A stretch of 64,000 nucleotides of DNA, from positions 944,501 to 1,008,500 of the forward strand of contig JAIVFI010000001.1 of the NCBI GenBank assembly GCA_025558095.1, written 5' to 3'. The position numbers and the translations under genes were made by a program. Below are positions 54,167 to 63,749 of the stretch, piece by piece. This DNA comes from Hyaloraphidium curvatum. Lineage: Eukaryota > Monoblepharomycota > Hyaloraphidiomycetes > Hyaloraphidiales > Hyaloraphidiaceae. Every line of letters starts with the position of its first letter. Position 1 is the first letter of the stretch. The notes below the pieces were generated by a model. That model was not told where the DNA came from. It was given only the letters and a program-made list of their open reading frames with translations, and searched no databases.

Positions 54167-55032
54167 ATGCCGAAGCGCAAGCCGGGCCCCGCCGGCATGA
54201 GGGCGCGCGCCGACGCGGCCGCCGTGCCGCCTCCCCGCGCGCCGACGCCGCCGCCCGCAGCGGTCGCCGCGCCGTACCCGCTGCCGACGCGGGACGCTGA
54301 CCCGGGCGGCGTGTCGCCCCGCAGGCGGTGGGTTGCCGCCCCTCCACGCCGGCCCCGTCTAACCCTGGCCGGGCCCCCCCCAAACCGCCCCTATCATCCT
54401 CCCTAACCTCTCTAACCGCCGCCGCCTAACTGCCGCCTTCCGCCGCCCGCCCGCCGGCTCCGGCCCCCCCCCCCCCCGTCCCCCACCCAACCATCACCCG
54501 CCGCCCCTCCAGCAAGGGCCTCCCGCGCCGCGCTGCCGCAAAGGACGACTCGCGCTCGGGCGTCGTGCTCAACATCCTGCCGCTGCCAGACGCCGCGTGC
54601 TGGTGCGGCATCCGCTCGGTCGTCGGCCAGGACGCCTCGGCGCTGCTGCACACGCACATGCGCCGCAGGGCGCCCCGCCGCGCGGACCTCGCCGCATCGC
54701 AGGCCTCGTCGGCCGGCAGCATCGACGGCTCCGTCTCCGACTCGGAGAGCGTCTCGAGCGGCGCCTCGTACGGCCGCAGCACTGCCAGCCGCGCCTCGGC
54801 GCTGCCCACGCCGCCGCTCAACGGCCACGCCGAGCCCCCCGGCACCCCGGCGCACAACCACCACGACGCGTCCTCGGACGCCGACAAGCGCTCGCCGCGG
54901 CACCTGCGCACCGACTCCAAGATGGACCTCGGCCAGCTCACGCCGCCAAACTCGTCCCCCACCTCGCCGTCGGTCGACCTGCCGCTGCTCCTGCGCCTGC
55001 CGGCCAGGAACGCGCGCGCCGCGAGGCGCTGA
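54167..55032 (+). CDS. Unknown Ser/Pro/Arg-rich protein
   Basis: Exon 1 from the ATG at 54167 reads [20 protein letters not shown] to VSPRRR. A 185-nt intron (54328-54512, GTGGGT to CCTCCAG) joins in phase to [20 protein letters not shown] then [20 protein letters not shown]. The rest is disordered, with Ser/Asp/Glu-rich and histidine-bearing stretches ([40 protein letters not shown]). It ends [15 protein letters not shown]. The intron is three times the local norm and carries a 14-C run plus CCTAACCTCTCTAACC. I recognise no domain; the CWCG motif is not informative. Gene status rests on the phase-consistent splice and codon-like composition. Confidence 0.5.
54464..54477 (+). repeat. Homopolymer of 14 C within an intron
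   Basis: An uninterrupted C run inside the 185-nt intron of the preceding orphan gene. On the opposite strand it is a G run able to stack. Confidence 0.9.
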
Positions 55033-55480
55033 ACGTTCGCCGCTCGCCGGCGTGCCGCGTAACTTTATCCAACTTGGCGGCATCGAATACCTTTGGCGGT
55101 TGTTGGGCTGGGTGGACGGACGGAGGACGGACGGACGGATGGACGGACGGGGCTTGGAATGACATTTACGGAGCCGCCCGGGCGGGCGTCTGCATTCATG
55201 GGAGGAAGTGGCCGGCGCGGGTGCGCGAGCCATGCGGCGGGTGGAGGGCCGCACGCCGTGCGCGGGCTTTGTGCTGTGCGGGCGAAAAATACTGGTATCT
55301 CTTTGGCAGTCGCGAGCCGCTGCGTCCTTCAACGTCGCGTACGCCGTTTCGCATTGTGTCCGCGTCCGCCGCACATCATTCCGGACCGGTGCGACACGTG
55401 GTGGACCGAGGGCGGCGCTCCGGCGAGTCAGGGAGAGGCATCCATTCAGCTTTGTACAGTGGAGGGATTGGAATCGTCGC
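55033..55480. other. Intergenic region with GGAC simple repeat
   Basis: Convergent gene ends; no gene recognised. A degenerate GGAC tetranucleotide repeat covers about 55113-55151. Confidence 0.5.
55113..55151 (+). repeat. (GGAC)n microsatellite
   Basis: About nine copies of GGAC or close variants (GGAG, GGAT) in 39 bp. Confidence 0.85.
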
Positions 55481-56436
55481 TCAGATGAAGCCAATCTGCG
55501 GAACGCGCCGGTTAGGATGGATACAGCCGAGCAGGGCCCGCCGCAACGCACCTTGTTTGCCACGTCCAGCGCGTCCACGTCCGCCGCCAGCCGCACGTAC
55601 GCCTTCTTGTTGCCATCCGGTCTGCCGTACCCGCGAGTGAGCCCCACGCAACGTGCCAGGTAGCGAGTGGACACCCACCGCACGAGGGTGTTGATCTTCG
55701 CCACCTCGACGTTGTACAACCGCTTCACGGCGTCCTTGATCTTCCGCTTGTTCGACTTGACGTCGCACACAAACACCAGCGTGTTGTCCTCCTCGATCTT
55801 CTTCATCGCCGTCTCGGTGTTGAGCGGGTACTTGAGCACCTTGGAGTCGTCCAGCTGCGGCTGCCGCGGCGTCGACCGCCGCGCGTACTTGGGTTTCCGG
55901 GGCAGGCGCAGCGTCTTGGGCCGGAAAAAGTGCACCGAGGGGCGGATCTTGCGGGACTGCTTGCCCTGCACGCCCTTGACGACGGCCTTCTTGGCCGCCT
56001 GGGCCTTGGCCTTGTCGGCCGCGGCGGGGGCTGCTGCAAAGGGGGTCAGCGGGATGTCCTGGTCCGCCACTCCGCAAGCACGCCGTCAATGTCCTCCGTG
56101 GGTGTCCTCCGTCCTCAGTGCCAGGCCTCCGGGTCCAGATGGGGTGCGGGGCAGGGCGGTCCGCGTCCAGCATTTGCGTGCTCCCGCGTCGCATGCCCGC
56201 CTGCCGGCCCCCAATCCCGCCCCGCCACCCCATCTGCCCTCTGTCCGCAGCCAGAAATGCCTCCAGTGACCCCAGCCGGCCCCACACCCCGCGTCGCCGT
56301 GCCCGCTGGTTCTCGGCCGCGCACCGAGCTCCCGCGTCCGCTCCCGCCCGCGTCCCGGCACGATGCCCCGAAGCTCGCTGTCCGACACAGTCCAGAAAGC
56401 TTGCAGCCGATTCTCACCTGCTTTCTTCGGTGCCAT
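55481..56436 (-). CDS. RPL23A: Cytosolic large-subunit ribosomal protein uL23 (RPL23a)
   Basis: Sits at the exit tunnel and docks SRP and chaperones. Exon 1 is only 19 nt (56418-56436, MAPKKA). Intron 1 is 384 nt (56034-56417, GTGAGA to CTTTGCAG), far longer than local introns. Exon 2 has [60 protein letters not shown] and [20 protein letters not shown]. Introns 55622-55678 and 55496-55551 follow, joining [20 protein letters not shown] to DALDVANK and the five-codon last exon IGFI-stop. The protein is 152 aa. A frame read through from 56070 begins with GTG and is not the true start. Long 5' introns are common in fungal ribosomal-protein genes. Confidence 0.95.
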
Positions 56437-56547
56437 CGGGAAGAACGGGGAGGAGGACGTGGGAGGATGGGGCCAAACAGTGGAGTGAACCTAACCCCAA
56501 TAATTCACCTCTCAGCAAAATCGGGGACGACCTCGCCCGCACCTAAA
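56437..56547. promoter_or_regulatory. Bidirectional promoter, uL23/PIG-S
   Basis: A 111-bp spacer between a ribosomal-protein gene and PIG-S. No obvious TATA box. Additional control of the uL23 gene may lie in its 384-nt first intron. Inference only. Confidence 0.35.
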
Positions 56548-58571
56548 ATGGCGCTCCGACGCGTCGTGCGGCGGCTGCTGGGCCGGCCGCCCGAGCTCGA
56601 GCTCGACGTCGATCTGGACACCGACGAGGACCGCCGGCGGCGCACGCTGATCGTCGTGTCGATCTGGCTGACCGTCGTGCTCGTCGGCGTGCCGGTCTGG
56701 TGGAAGACCACCGAGGTGTACCGCGCGCCGCTGCCGTTCGCCGAGATGGCCTCGTGGGCAGAGGACGGCGTAAGTGCTGCGGCTGTCCACGGGCACCTGC
56801 GGGGTCTGAATGCTTTGCAACTCCCCGAACAGGCAACGGACTACACGATACCGATCTCCGTGACGCTGCACCTGCCGCCCCGCGCCCTGCCGGCCGATTC
56901 CGCAGCCCGCTTGCCCGGCATCGTCGAGTCGGCAGTCAACGCCGTGTTCGACAGGCGCGGCGCGGAGCTCGAGGGGTTCGACCGGCGGACTGGCGGGGAG
57001 GGCGAGGGCCGGGCGGTCGACGTGCAGCCGCCCAGGCCGCGGTTCGCATTCTCGCTATCCGTGAGCACGGACGTGCAGGACTCGTGGGGTGGCATGCCCG
57101 AGTGGGGTGAGTTGGCCCGCAGTTGCATTCGCACCCAGTCAGGATGTGACGCGCAGGCCGCAGACCTCGACGACAAGCTGGGGTCGCTTTTCCCTTCGGC
57201 GACGCACGGCAGCTACCACGTGGTGCTCCTGCCGACGCTGCCTCCGCACTCGTGGAAGATCTACGCCGGCCGCTTCCGCACTCTCCTCGTCCACCTGCCC
57301 GAGGCGTACGCGGGCGACACCGAGCGGCTCGAGGCCTTTGGCGACGCCGCCGTGACGGCCATCACGGGCGTGTTTGGCAGCGAGCTGTACCACCTGCGCA
57401 AGTCCGTGTCCGAGGACACGGCGAGGCAGATTGACGTACTGCGGACGGTCAAGTACTCCCCAGAGTACCTGATCACGTTCACGCTGCTCAATGCGGACCC
57501 GAACGAGGTGCTCGTGACCTGGGATATTGACGAGGCGCTGCGGGGTGGGTTGTCGAATGGCCTGCCGAGCTGCCGCTAACCACCCAAGCAGCCTACTTTT
57601 CGCCCCTCGTGCGTTCGCTCTCCTCCATCTCCAACATCACCCTGTCATCGCAGATCCTCTACCACTCCAACCTCCCTATGCCGCCCAACCGGGCAACGGG
57701 CCTGTCGGACCACCCGTTCTACTTCTTCCGCCCTGAGCATCTGCCCCACTTTGTCAACACGGCCGAGTGGAACCTGGCATCGGTGTCGACCTCTGCCCTG
57801 CCGATCAACCTGCTCGTTTACGTGCCCAAGCGCTCCGAGTACCCCCTCCACGTGCTCGACGCCGGCAAGCAGATCCTGCCCACCAACGCCTGGCTCGTCC
57901 CAGGCTGGGGCGGCGCCGTCATCTCCAACGCACCCCTGGAAAAGACCGGCGTCGGCAATCTCACCCTCCCTCCCAGCGGCCCGGTGCCCTTCCGCTTCAC
58001 CCGCGCCGAGCTCAAGCCCGTCCTGGAGATCTTCGTCTCCCAGGCACGCGAGCTCCTGGGCGTGCAACCCATGCTCATCGAGCAGGACTTTCTCTCCCCG
58101 CCGGGCACGCTCCCGCGGTACCCTTTGGTCGCAGCCGCCGCGGACCCGGACCGCGGGGTGACGGACTGGGAGGTGGATCGGCTCAAGCGCAAGCGCACCG
58201 CGCGCAACGTGCTTGACGCGGCGCGGGGGCTCGTGAGCCTGGGGAAGCTGGTGTCGGGGATGCCCAACATGGTCGTGCCGGACCGGATCGCGGAAGGGGT
58301 GGGCGCCGCGCTGCGGTCGCTGCGCTCGTGCGGGGAGCTCGTCGCACAAGGGGAGTTGGACGCGGCGTTCGCGGCGTCGAGGGACGCGCTGGCCAGGTCC
58401 GAGGCGGCCTTTTTCGATCCGACGATGGTGTCTATGCTCTATTTCCCGGACGAGCACAGGTACGCCGTGTACATGCCTTTTTTCGTGCCCGTCGGGGTGC
58501 CTCTGGTGGTAGGGCTGTTGAGCGAGATCAGGCGGTGGAGGGAGCGGCGGAAAAAGGCAAAGACGGACTGA
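56548..58571 (+). CDS. PIGS: GPI transamidase subunit PIG-S (Gpi17)
   Basis: Part of the ER complex that swaps a C-terminal signal for a GPI anchor. The N-terminal membrane helix is TLIVVSIWLTVVLVGVPVWW, followed by KTTEVYRAPLPFAEMASW, the usual PIG-S start. The lumenal part holds SYHVVLLPTLPPHSWKIYAG, LYHLRKSVSEDTARQIDVLR, VKYSPEYLITFTLLNADPNE and DIDEALRG. An intron of about 50 nt near 57545-57595 precedes YFSPLVRSLSSISNITLSSQ. Then come LPHFVNTAEWNLASVSTSAL, LHVLDAGKQILPTNAWLVPG, WGGAVISNAP, and the C-terminal membrane helix YMPFFVPVGVPLVVGLL. Another intron lies near 56770-56830. A GPI-anchored protein candidate is encoded 2.6 kb away (GDSL gene). Confidence 0.93.
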
Positions 58572-58653
58572 GCCACGGACATGGAAGGCTGCGTGCTTGC
58601 TTTCTGGGCAATCTATACCCGCGATCGGTCCAAAAATTGGATTGCGCATGCAA

Positions 58654-59532
58654 TCAATTCCACTTGGAGGCAAGCCTAACGGTGTGGGGATCCCCGCTCA
58701 CGCTCAGCGTCTCGATGCTGTCCAGCTTCGCGAGCTGAAGCCAAGCGCTCGCGGATGACAGCCGCCTGCTGAAATGGAGCTTCAGCTCCGCCGGTCTGAA
58801 GCCCGGCACCGCCAGGAGCTGCCGCGCAAGCACGTCTTCATAGTCGCGGCCAAGCAAATGGCACTCGAACGACCGCAGCTTCTGAAACACGTCCGAAAAC
58901 TGCTCCAGTGAGGGGAAGTCCGGGTCGTCCAAGGCCATTTGAATGGCGAGGTGCCAGTGCTCGAGCCCCGGGGCCCCCCGCAGCGTCTTGAGCAGCCCGC
59001 CCGCCATTCGCGACACGGAGAATTTGATACATCGAACACCCGCAGCGGGGAACATGGCGTCCCTCGGGTCCTCGAAATGGATCGCGCCGCCTCGGAGCTC
59101 GAGCCGTTCCAGCGAACGCATGCTCCGCATGGCCTGCCGAACGGGCTCGCCCGGGTCCCTCACGAGCTCAAACACCAGCGACCGGCACGAATTGCGGCAT
59201 GCGGCGAGGGCCGCGAGCCACATGGCTTTGAGGCCCTCCGCGTCCCAGGGCTTCACGTTCGGAATTGAGAGAAGCAGGAGTCGGCGAATGTGGCCGGCTC
59301 TGGCGGCATCCCCGCAAAAGAAGGCCGTCCAGCTCCGCACGAGCTCGGCTGCCGACTGGCCCGGCCGGCGGGGCGCGACGCAGACGTCCCGCAGCATGAT
59401 GGACAGGGCCTCCTTGCGAACGACGCGGTTCGAGAGAGAGAACTCGAGGAGAGTCCGAAACGCGCGGGCGCGTCGTAGCTCCTCCATGACGGCGCCGAGA
59501 AGCTCCACTGGAAGGACTGGAACCGCCGCCAT
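58654..59532 (-). CDS. F-box/LRR-like protein
   Basis: A single exon of 292 aa from MAAVPVLPVELLGAVMEELR. The first 40 residues fit a divergent F-box. Repeated hydrophobic strand-turn units follow (IRRLLLLSIPNVKPW, SLERLELRGGAIHF, GVRCIKFSVSRMAGGLL, GLEHWHLAIQM), as in leucine-rich-repeat or F-box/LRR proteins. It ends TLSVSGDPHTVRLASKWN. Such single-copy F-box-like genes are numerous and fast-evolving in fungi. The substrate cannot be guessed. It shares a 166-bp promoter region with the next gene. Confidence 0.6.
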   Translation of the reverse strand: MAAVPVLPVELLGAVMEELRRARAFRTLLEFSLSNRVVRKEALSIMLRDVCVAPRRPGQSAAELVRSWTAFFCGDAARAGHIRRLLLLSIPNVKPWDAEGLKAMWLAALAACRNSCRSLVFELVRDPGEPVRQAMRSMRSLERLELRGGAIHFEDPRDAMFPAAGVRCIKFSVSRMAGGLLKTLRGAPGLEHWHLAIQMALDDPDFPSLEQFSDVFQKLRSFECHLLGRDYEDVLARQLLAVPGFRPAELKLHFSRRLSSASAWLQLAKLDSIETLSVSGDPHTVRLASKWN

Positions 59533-59698
59533 CGTGGAAACGCGCGGGGTTCAAACGGTTGTTCGGGCGCGTCGCGCCGCGGTGAGTGACGCGTGACGTG
59601 TCGCACATTCCCTGTTCATTCCCGGCCCCTTTTACCCTCTTAGACGCTGTCAGGTCTTTGAGCGGCGTCGTCTCGTCCTCTTTGAAGGCTACAACGCG

Positions 59699-60202
59699 AT
59701 GGCAACGGCTGCTGGAGCTGCGGCTGCGCCGCCGGACGCGACGCCCGCGTCGGACACCGTCCTCCTCGCCTGGGAAAACTTGCGTGCCACGGTCGCCCCT
59801 CTGTTCAAGAAATCGCCGCTGGAGCTTCTTTCCGACATGTACCGCTTGATCCCGCCGGCCAGCAGGCGCATCTCTCGCGCCATTCTGGGGGTCAGGGACG
59901 GCGAGAACGCGGGCATCATGCTCACCATCGGTGCCGTCGTCCTTAGCTGGATCCTCACGGCGGGCATCACCGCGGTTCTGGCTCCGGTGTTTAGCGTCGC
60001 CAGGACGGCTGCCTTGGCGCTGACGGCTGCGTTTGCTGCCTGGTCGGCGCTGTGGGCGAGCGTCAAGGTTCGTCGGAGGCTCCCTTCGAGTGGTATGTCG
60101 CTGACGGGTGTTCGTTTGCAGGCAACGTGGTGGACCGCCAACACGCTCTACTCCTGGGGCTCTTGGATCCTCTCCTTCTTCGTAAAGGACAAGAAGGCGT
60201 GA
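59699..60202 (+). CDS. Small membrane protein, unknown
   Basis: Two exons joined over 60068-60121 (54 nt, in frame, branch CTGAC) give 149 aa. Order: Ala/Pro-rich start, amphipathic segment (LLSDMYRLIPPASRRISRAI), two adjacent hydrophobic helices (IMLTIGAVVLSWILTAGITA and TAALALTAAFAAWSALWAS), then TWWTANTLYSWGSWILSFFV and a KDKKA tail. KDKKA resembles a di-lysine ER-retrieval signal (K at -2 and -3). No family recognised. Confidence 0.65.
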   Translation: MATAAGAAAAPPDATPASDTVLLAWENLRATVAPLFKKSPLELLSDMYRLIPPASRRISRAILGVRDGENAGIMLTIGAVVLSWILTAGITAVLAPVFSVARTAALALTAAFAAWSALWASVKVRRRLPSSGMSLTGVRLQATWWTANTLYSWGSWILSFFVKDKKA

Positions 60203-60335
60203 TTGGGCGTTACCTGGACGCTCTCTTGCGCTGCAGGAAGTCGGTGGATCTTCTTTTGGCATGGTAGAACTTCAATTGCTCTTCTTCAGGGACTGTAGAC
60301 AGGATCTGGCCATAGATCACCATAGATCTCCGTGA

Positions 60336-61058
60336 TCACGAAGGAGTGTCGGGATGGTTCAAGACGCGTGCGGCCTTGGCCACGCGCTGCGCTTCGGCCT
60401 CCTTCAAGTCCTTTGGTAGGAAGCTAAAGGCGTCGTCGATCGTGATCTTGACCGGCTTGCCGTCCTCCCCCGGTTGCTCCAGAATCGCCGTCCGCGGCTG
60501 CAACCTCGCCAGCGGCACGCCGACCGAGCCCTTGGCGATCTCGTCGCCCCGGCCGGCACGCTCCAGGATCTCCTCGATGGTCCCGACCTTTTGCTGCGAG
60601 TCGAACCACCCCAGGTGGTCCGCCATCAGGTGCTTGTTCTTGCAGCCCGGGCACGCGATGATGACCACGCCTTTGTTGTATGCCTGGCGCGACATGGTGT
60701 GGTAGGAGCGCGTGTTGCACACGGTGCAGGTGAAGCCGATGAACAGCCGGCCGTCCGCGGGCGACGCGTCCTCTGCGGGCTCCGCCGCGGCCACCGGCGC
60801 GTGGTGGTGGTTGTGCCCCTCGTGCGAATGGTCATGCCCGCAACCGCATGCGTCTTCCGGAGGCGCCTTCGGGTCCCGCGGGTGGTGCAGCGCGGGAGGC
60901 GCGGTGCCGAAGGGGCGGACGCGTCCGGTCGCCGGGAGCCGCGGTGCGCGGCGCACGGCCGCGATGGCCGGCGACGGTCCCGCCGCCCATGATGCAGCGC
61001 GTCCGATGCGCGGCACGGCACGGGCAAGGAGCCCCGAGAAGGCGCGGACACTCGACAT
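60336..61058 (-). CDS. ZIM17: Mitochondrial Hsp70 escort protein Zim17/Hep1 (DNL zinc finger)
   Basis: Keeps mitochondrial Hsp70 soluble and active in the matrix. The ATG at 61058 gives a clear presequence (MSSVRAFSGLLARAVPRIGR then AASWAAG). After a His-rich stretch (GCGHDHSHEGHNHHHAP), the DNL finger reads FIGFTCTVCNTRSYHTMSRQ, AYNKGVVIIACPGCKNKHLM and ADHLGWFD, with both C-x2-C pairs and the Asp-His-Leu signature. A charged C-terminal extension of about 80 residues follows (IEEILERAGRGDEIAKG). No intron. The His-rich linker is an uncommon addition and could bind metal. Confidence 0.92.
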   Translation of the reverse strand: MSSVRAFSGLLARAVPRIGRAASWAAGPSPAIAAVRRAPRLPATGRVRPFGTAPPALHHPRDPKAPPEDACGCGHDHSHEGHNHHHAPVAAAEPAEDASPADGRLFIGFTCTVCNTRSYHTMSRQAYNKGVVIIACPGCKNKHLMADHLGWFDSQQKVGTIEEILERAGRGDEIAKGSVGVPLARLQPRTAILEQPGEDGKPVKITIDDAFSFLPKDLKEAEAQRVAKAARVLNHPDTPS

Positions 61059-61184
61059 CCTTTTCGGGTCTGATTGCGTCCCCCGCGCCTGCCTGCGCCA
61101 CAGCAACATCCCCTCCACCTCCCACATCCCACCTCCCAGCAGACCAGCAGAACCTTCGTATCGCATCGCAGCCCAGACTCCTTG

Positions 61185-62417
61185 ATGAGGAGCACGATGC
61201 GGCCGCGGGCGCTGCACATCGCCGGGCTCCTCCTTGCCGGAACCTTGGCGGTCCTGCCGGGCGCGGAAGCTCGGAACCCCTTCGCCTTTGCTGTCGTCTA
61301 TGGGGACAGCTTCACGGACACCCATCGCATGTATGCGTACAGGGGTCAGCCGGGACCTCCCTTCTATGCCCCCGGGCGACGCTGCAACGGACCGGTGTGG
61401 CCGGAGTACCTCTCGAACAGCACCCAGATCGAGCTTCTCAACATGGCCTGGGAGGGAGCCGTCACAGACCAGCTCGTTTATGAGAATTGCAAAGGGACCC
61501 CGTTCATGAACCATACGTGCCGGGCGCAGGTGGACGAGTACATTGCGAGCTACGCCCAGGGGCTGCCGGGGACCCAGCTGCGGCCCTCGAACGTGACGGG
61601 CAACCTCTCGACCCTCGTCGGCCCCGACCAAAGGATCGTTCACATGATGGCCTGCGGGATCGTGGACGTCCAAACAAGTTACAATTGGCAATGTTGGAAC
61701 AAGACCAACTCGACGGTGCTCCCGCGCCTGATCGCCGAGTCGCAGTTCTCGATGCTGCGCGATCTGTATGACAAGACCGACGCACGGGACTTTCTCGTCG
61801 TCAATCTCTTTCCCGTCAACGAAACAATGACGACAGCAGATCCGCCGGGTGCGCAGCGAACTATGCAGATATGGATCGACGAGGTCAATTCCCGGCTCGA
61901 AAGCCTGGCGGCCGACTTCAGGAGGCAGAGGCCCGATGCAAGGATCGAGATCGTCGATTGGTGGACGGCAATTACTCGCGTCTACAGGAACACCAGCGCG
62001 GCGGAGCTCCAGAGGTGGTTTGGGGATGAGGAAGTCGTCGTCTATGGCGTATGTCTCAAGGGCGATCCCAACGGCGCTGGAATCGTCCAGATTTGTGACA
62101 ACCCGCAGAAGTTCTTCTATTTTGATGGACACTTCTCGACGTCTGCGCAGCACTACTTGGCGGATTGGACGCTGCCTTACCTTGCAAAGCTGGACGCAGA
62201 TGCCGTGCCGACGACGGCTTCGAGATCGACTGCTACGGCAACCCGGTCGACGGCGGCATCTACCGCAGCTTCGACGTCGGCGTCTATCGCAGCCTCGACG
62301 GCGGCATCTACGGCGACCGGTGCCACGAGCACGGGCAGACCGTCGAGCTCGCAAAGAGGCGGCGTGCCGTCAACGGTCTGGATGATCCTGACCGGCCTGA
62401 TCGGGGCCCTGCTGTAA
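61185..62417 (+). CDS. GDSL-family esterase/lipase, probably GPI-anchored
   Basis: A single exon of 410 aa. The signal peptide is ALHIAGLLLAGTLAVLPGA. Block I AFAVVYGDSFTDTHRMYAY carries the nucleophile Ser. The third block region has RIVHMMACGIVDVQTSYNW. Block V is YFDGHFSTSAQHYLADW with the catalytic Asp and His. Nine or so N-glycosylation sequons are present (NST, NHT, NVT, NLS, NKT, NST, NET, NTS). The last 70 residues are a Thr/Ser/Ala repeat (TAASTAASTSASIAASTAAS) and a terminal hydrophobic stretch (VWMILTGLIGALL) without following charges, as in GPI-anchor signals. Probably a cell-wall or surface hydrolase of plant or fungal carbohydrate esters; substrate unknown. It is head-to-head with ZIM17. 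Confidence 0.82.
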   Translation: MRSTMRPRALHIAGLLLAGTLAVLPGAEARNPFAFAVVYGDSFTDTHRMYAYRGQPGPPFYAPGRRCNGPVWPEYLSNSTQIELLNMAWEGAVTDQLVYENCKGTPFMNHTCRAQVDEYIASYAQGLPGTQLRPSNVTGNLSTLVGPDQRIVHMMACGIVDVQTSYNWQCWNKTNSTVLPRLIAESQFSMLRDLYDKTDARDFLVVNLFPVNETMTTADPPGAQRTMQIWIDEVNSRLESLAADFRRQRPDARIEIVDWWTAITRVYRNTSAAELQRWFGDEEVVVYGVCLKGDPNGAGIVQICDNPQKFFYFDGHFSTSAQHYLADWTLPYLAKLDADAVPTTASRSTATATRSTAASTAASTSASIAASTAASTATGATSTGRPSSSQRGGVPSTVWMILTGLIGALL

Positions 62418-62753
62418 CTGTCGACACGCCCACGCACATGATCGAGGCGTAGCGACGACACCAACGCTGTAGGCTCGGTGTGAACTGTGTGATCTTTGCA
62501 GCGTGGCGGTGATCGACCGCGGGTAATGACTGGCCTGGTCAAATCAAACTCCCCGTCCCCCGGCTGACGCGGAGCAAATCGTCCGGAATGCTGCGCCTTG
62601 CGAAGAATTACGCGGGTCCACTGCGACCATCTCTGTTTCGGCCTCCGCCCGGGCGTCTGGACTGTCTGCCGCGCCGAGGAACGCGCGGTGCCGTGGTCCC
62701 GAACCCCGTTTCATTCGCAAGGCCGCAGTGCCAGACACAATCCGAGTTCCTGG

Positions 62754-62759
62754 TATATA
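62754..62759 (+). promoter_or_regulatory. TATA-like element upstream of the UPF0126 gene
   Basis: TATATA about 100 bp before the ATG at 62858. It supports that ATG rather than the one at 62588, where it would lie inside the coding sequence. Confidence 0.4.
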
Positions 62760-62857
62760 CGCGACTTGCGAATGCTTCACCAAACCAGTGCTCTGTTCCT
62801 CCCTCGAGCGGCTCGCGGTCGCTATCTTCCGCGCCACCTCCCGCGCACCCGGACTCC

Positions 62858-63599
62858 ATGCCCCGCTACCCCAATGCCTCCATTCGCGGCCTGCTTCGCG
62901 CATCTGACTATATCGGCACATCGGTGTTTGCATGCACGGGGGCGGTGACGGCGGGCAGCGTCGCGAACATGGATATCTTGGGCTGCGTGCTTGTCGGGAC
63001 CATCACGGCTGTTGGCGGGGGAACCGTCAGGGACCTGCTAATTGGCAATCGCCCGTTTTGGAACGAGGAGCCGGAGTACATCTACATCAGCGTCGTGACC
63101 GCTGGCGCGACTTTCATGCTGTGGAAACTTGCAGGCCTGGAGGACGACGACCCCCTCATCAATTGGGGAGACGCGCTCGGAGTCGGCGCGTTTGCTGTGA
63201 TTGGCACCTTGAACGGAATACGGAAGGGTCTTCCAGCGCTCCTATGCATGTTCTGTGGAATGAGCACGGCGACTTTCGGTGAGGTTGTCCGATCCCCGCT
63301 CGGGACGATAGACCTGATCTCTTTCCTGGATTGCAGGCGGTGTCATTCGGGACGTTCTTTCGCAGCGGCGACCGCGGATCCTCCACAGCTATGCCGAGCT
63401 GTACGCAACGACAGCACTAGCAGGATCCGGCGTCTACCTTGCAGCCCGCGCCCTCGCGGTCCCTGTACCTGTGAGGATCGTGATGGGCGTGGGCACCGCC
63501 ATGGGCGCAAGGTGGGCTGCGTGGACTTGGGATCTCCGGCTTCCTACCTGGAACGAGGTCAACGGTCCCGATCGGCGGGTTGCGGTCGCACCGAGCTAG
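62858..63599 (+). CDS. UPF0126/YicG-type membrane protein
   Basis: Two glycine-rich repeats of the UPF0126 fold, related to trimeric TRIC-like channels or bacterial YicG. Repeat 1: ASDYIGTSVFACTGAVTAGS, TITAVGGGTVRDLLIGNRPF, W. Repeat 2: GDALGVGAFAVIGTLNGIRK, then over intron 63279-63336 (58 nt) TATFGGVIRDVLSQRRPRIL and ELYATTALAGSGVYLAARAL. The start at 62858 gives 227 aa. A start at 62588 in the same frame would add 90 residues of basic, mitochondrial-like sequence. Bacterial members are about 205 aa. The family is common in bacteria and patchy in eukaryotes. Possible small-molecule or ion transport; unknown in this host. Confidence 0.8.
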
Positions 63600-63749
63600 T
63601 TACGGGGCGAGATCGGCAGTATGTACTGCTTAGAACAACCTTGAAACAGAGGAAGCGGCTTCATAGAAGTAGAACTCGCATATCGGCTGAAGCCTGAGGA
63701 GCTAGTGATCACGCCCGAGGCCAAACAACCACACCTTGCACAGGACACG

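Noticed and set aside
56034..56417. A snoRNA hosted in the uL23 first intron
   Set aside because: No UGAUGA/CUGA or H/ACA box pair in the right order was seen on the transcribed strand.
60336..62354. A minus-strand frame of 672 codons joining ZIM17 to upstream sequence
   Set aside because: The part beyond 61058 is antisense to the GDSL gene. ZIM17 has its own ATG and presequence.
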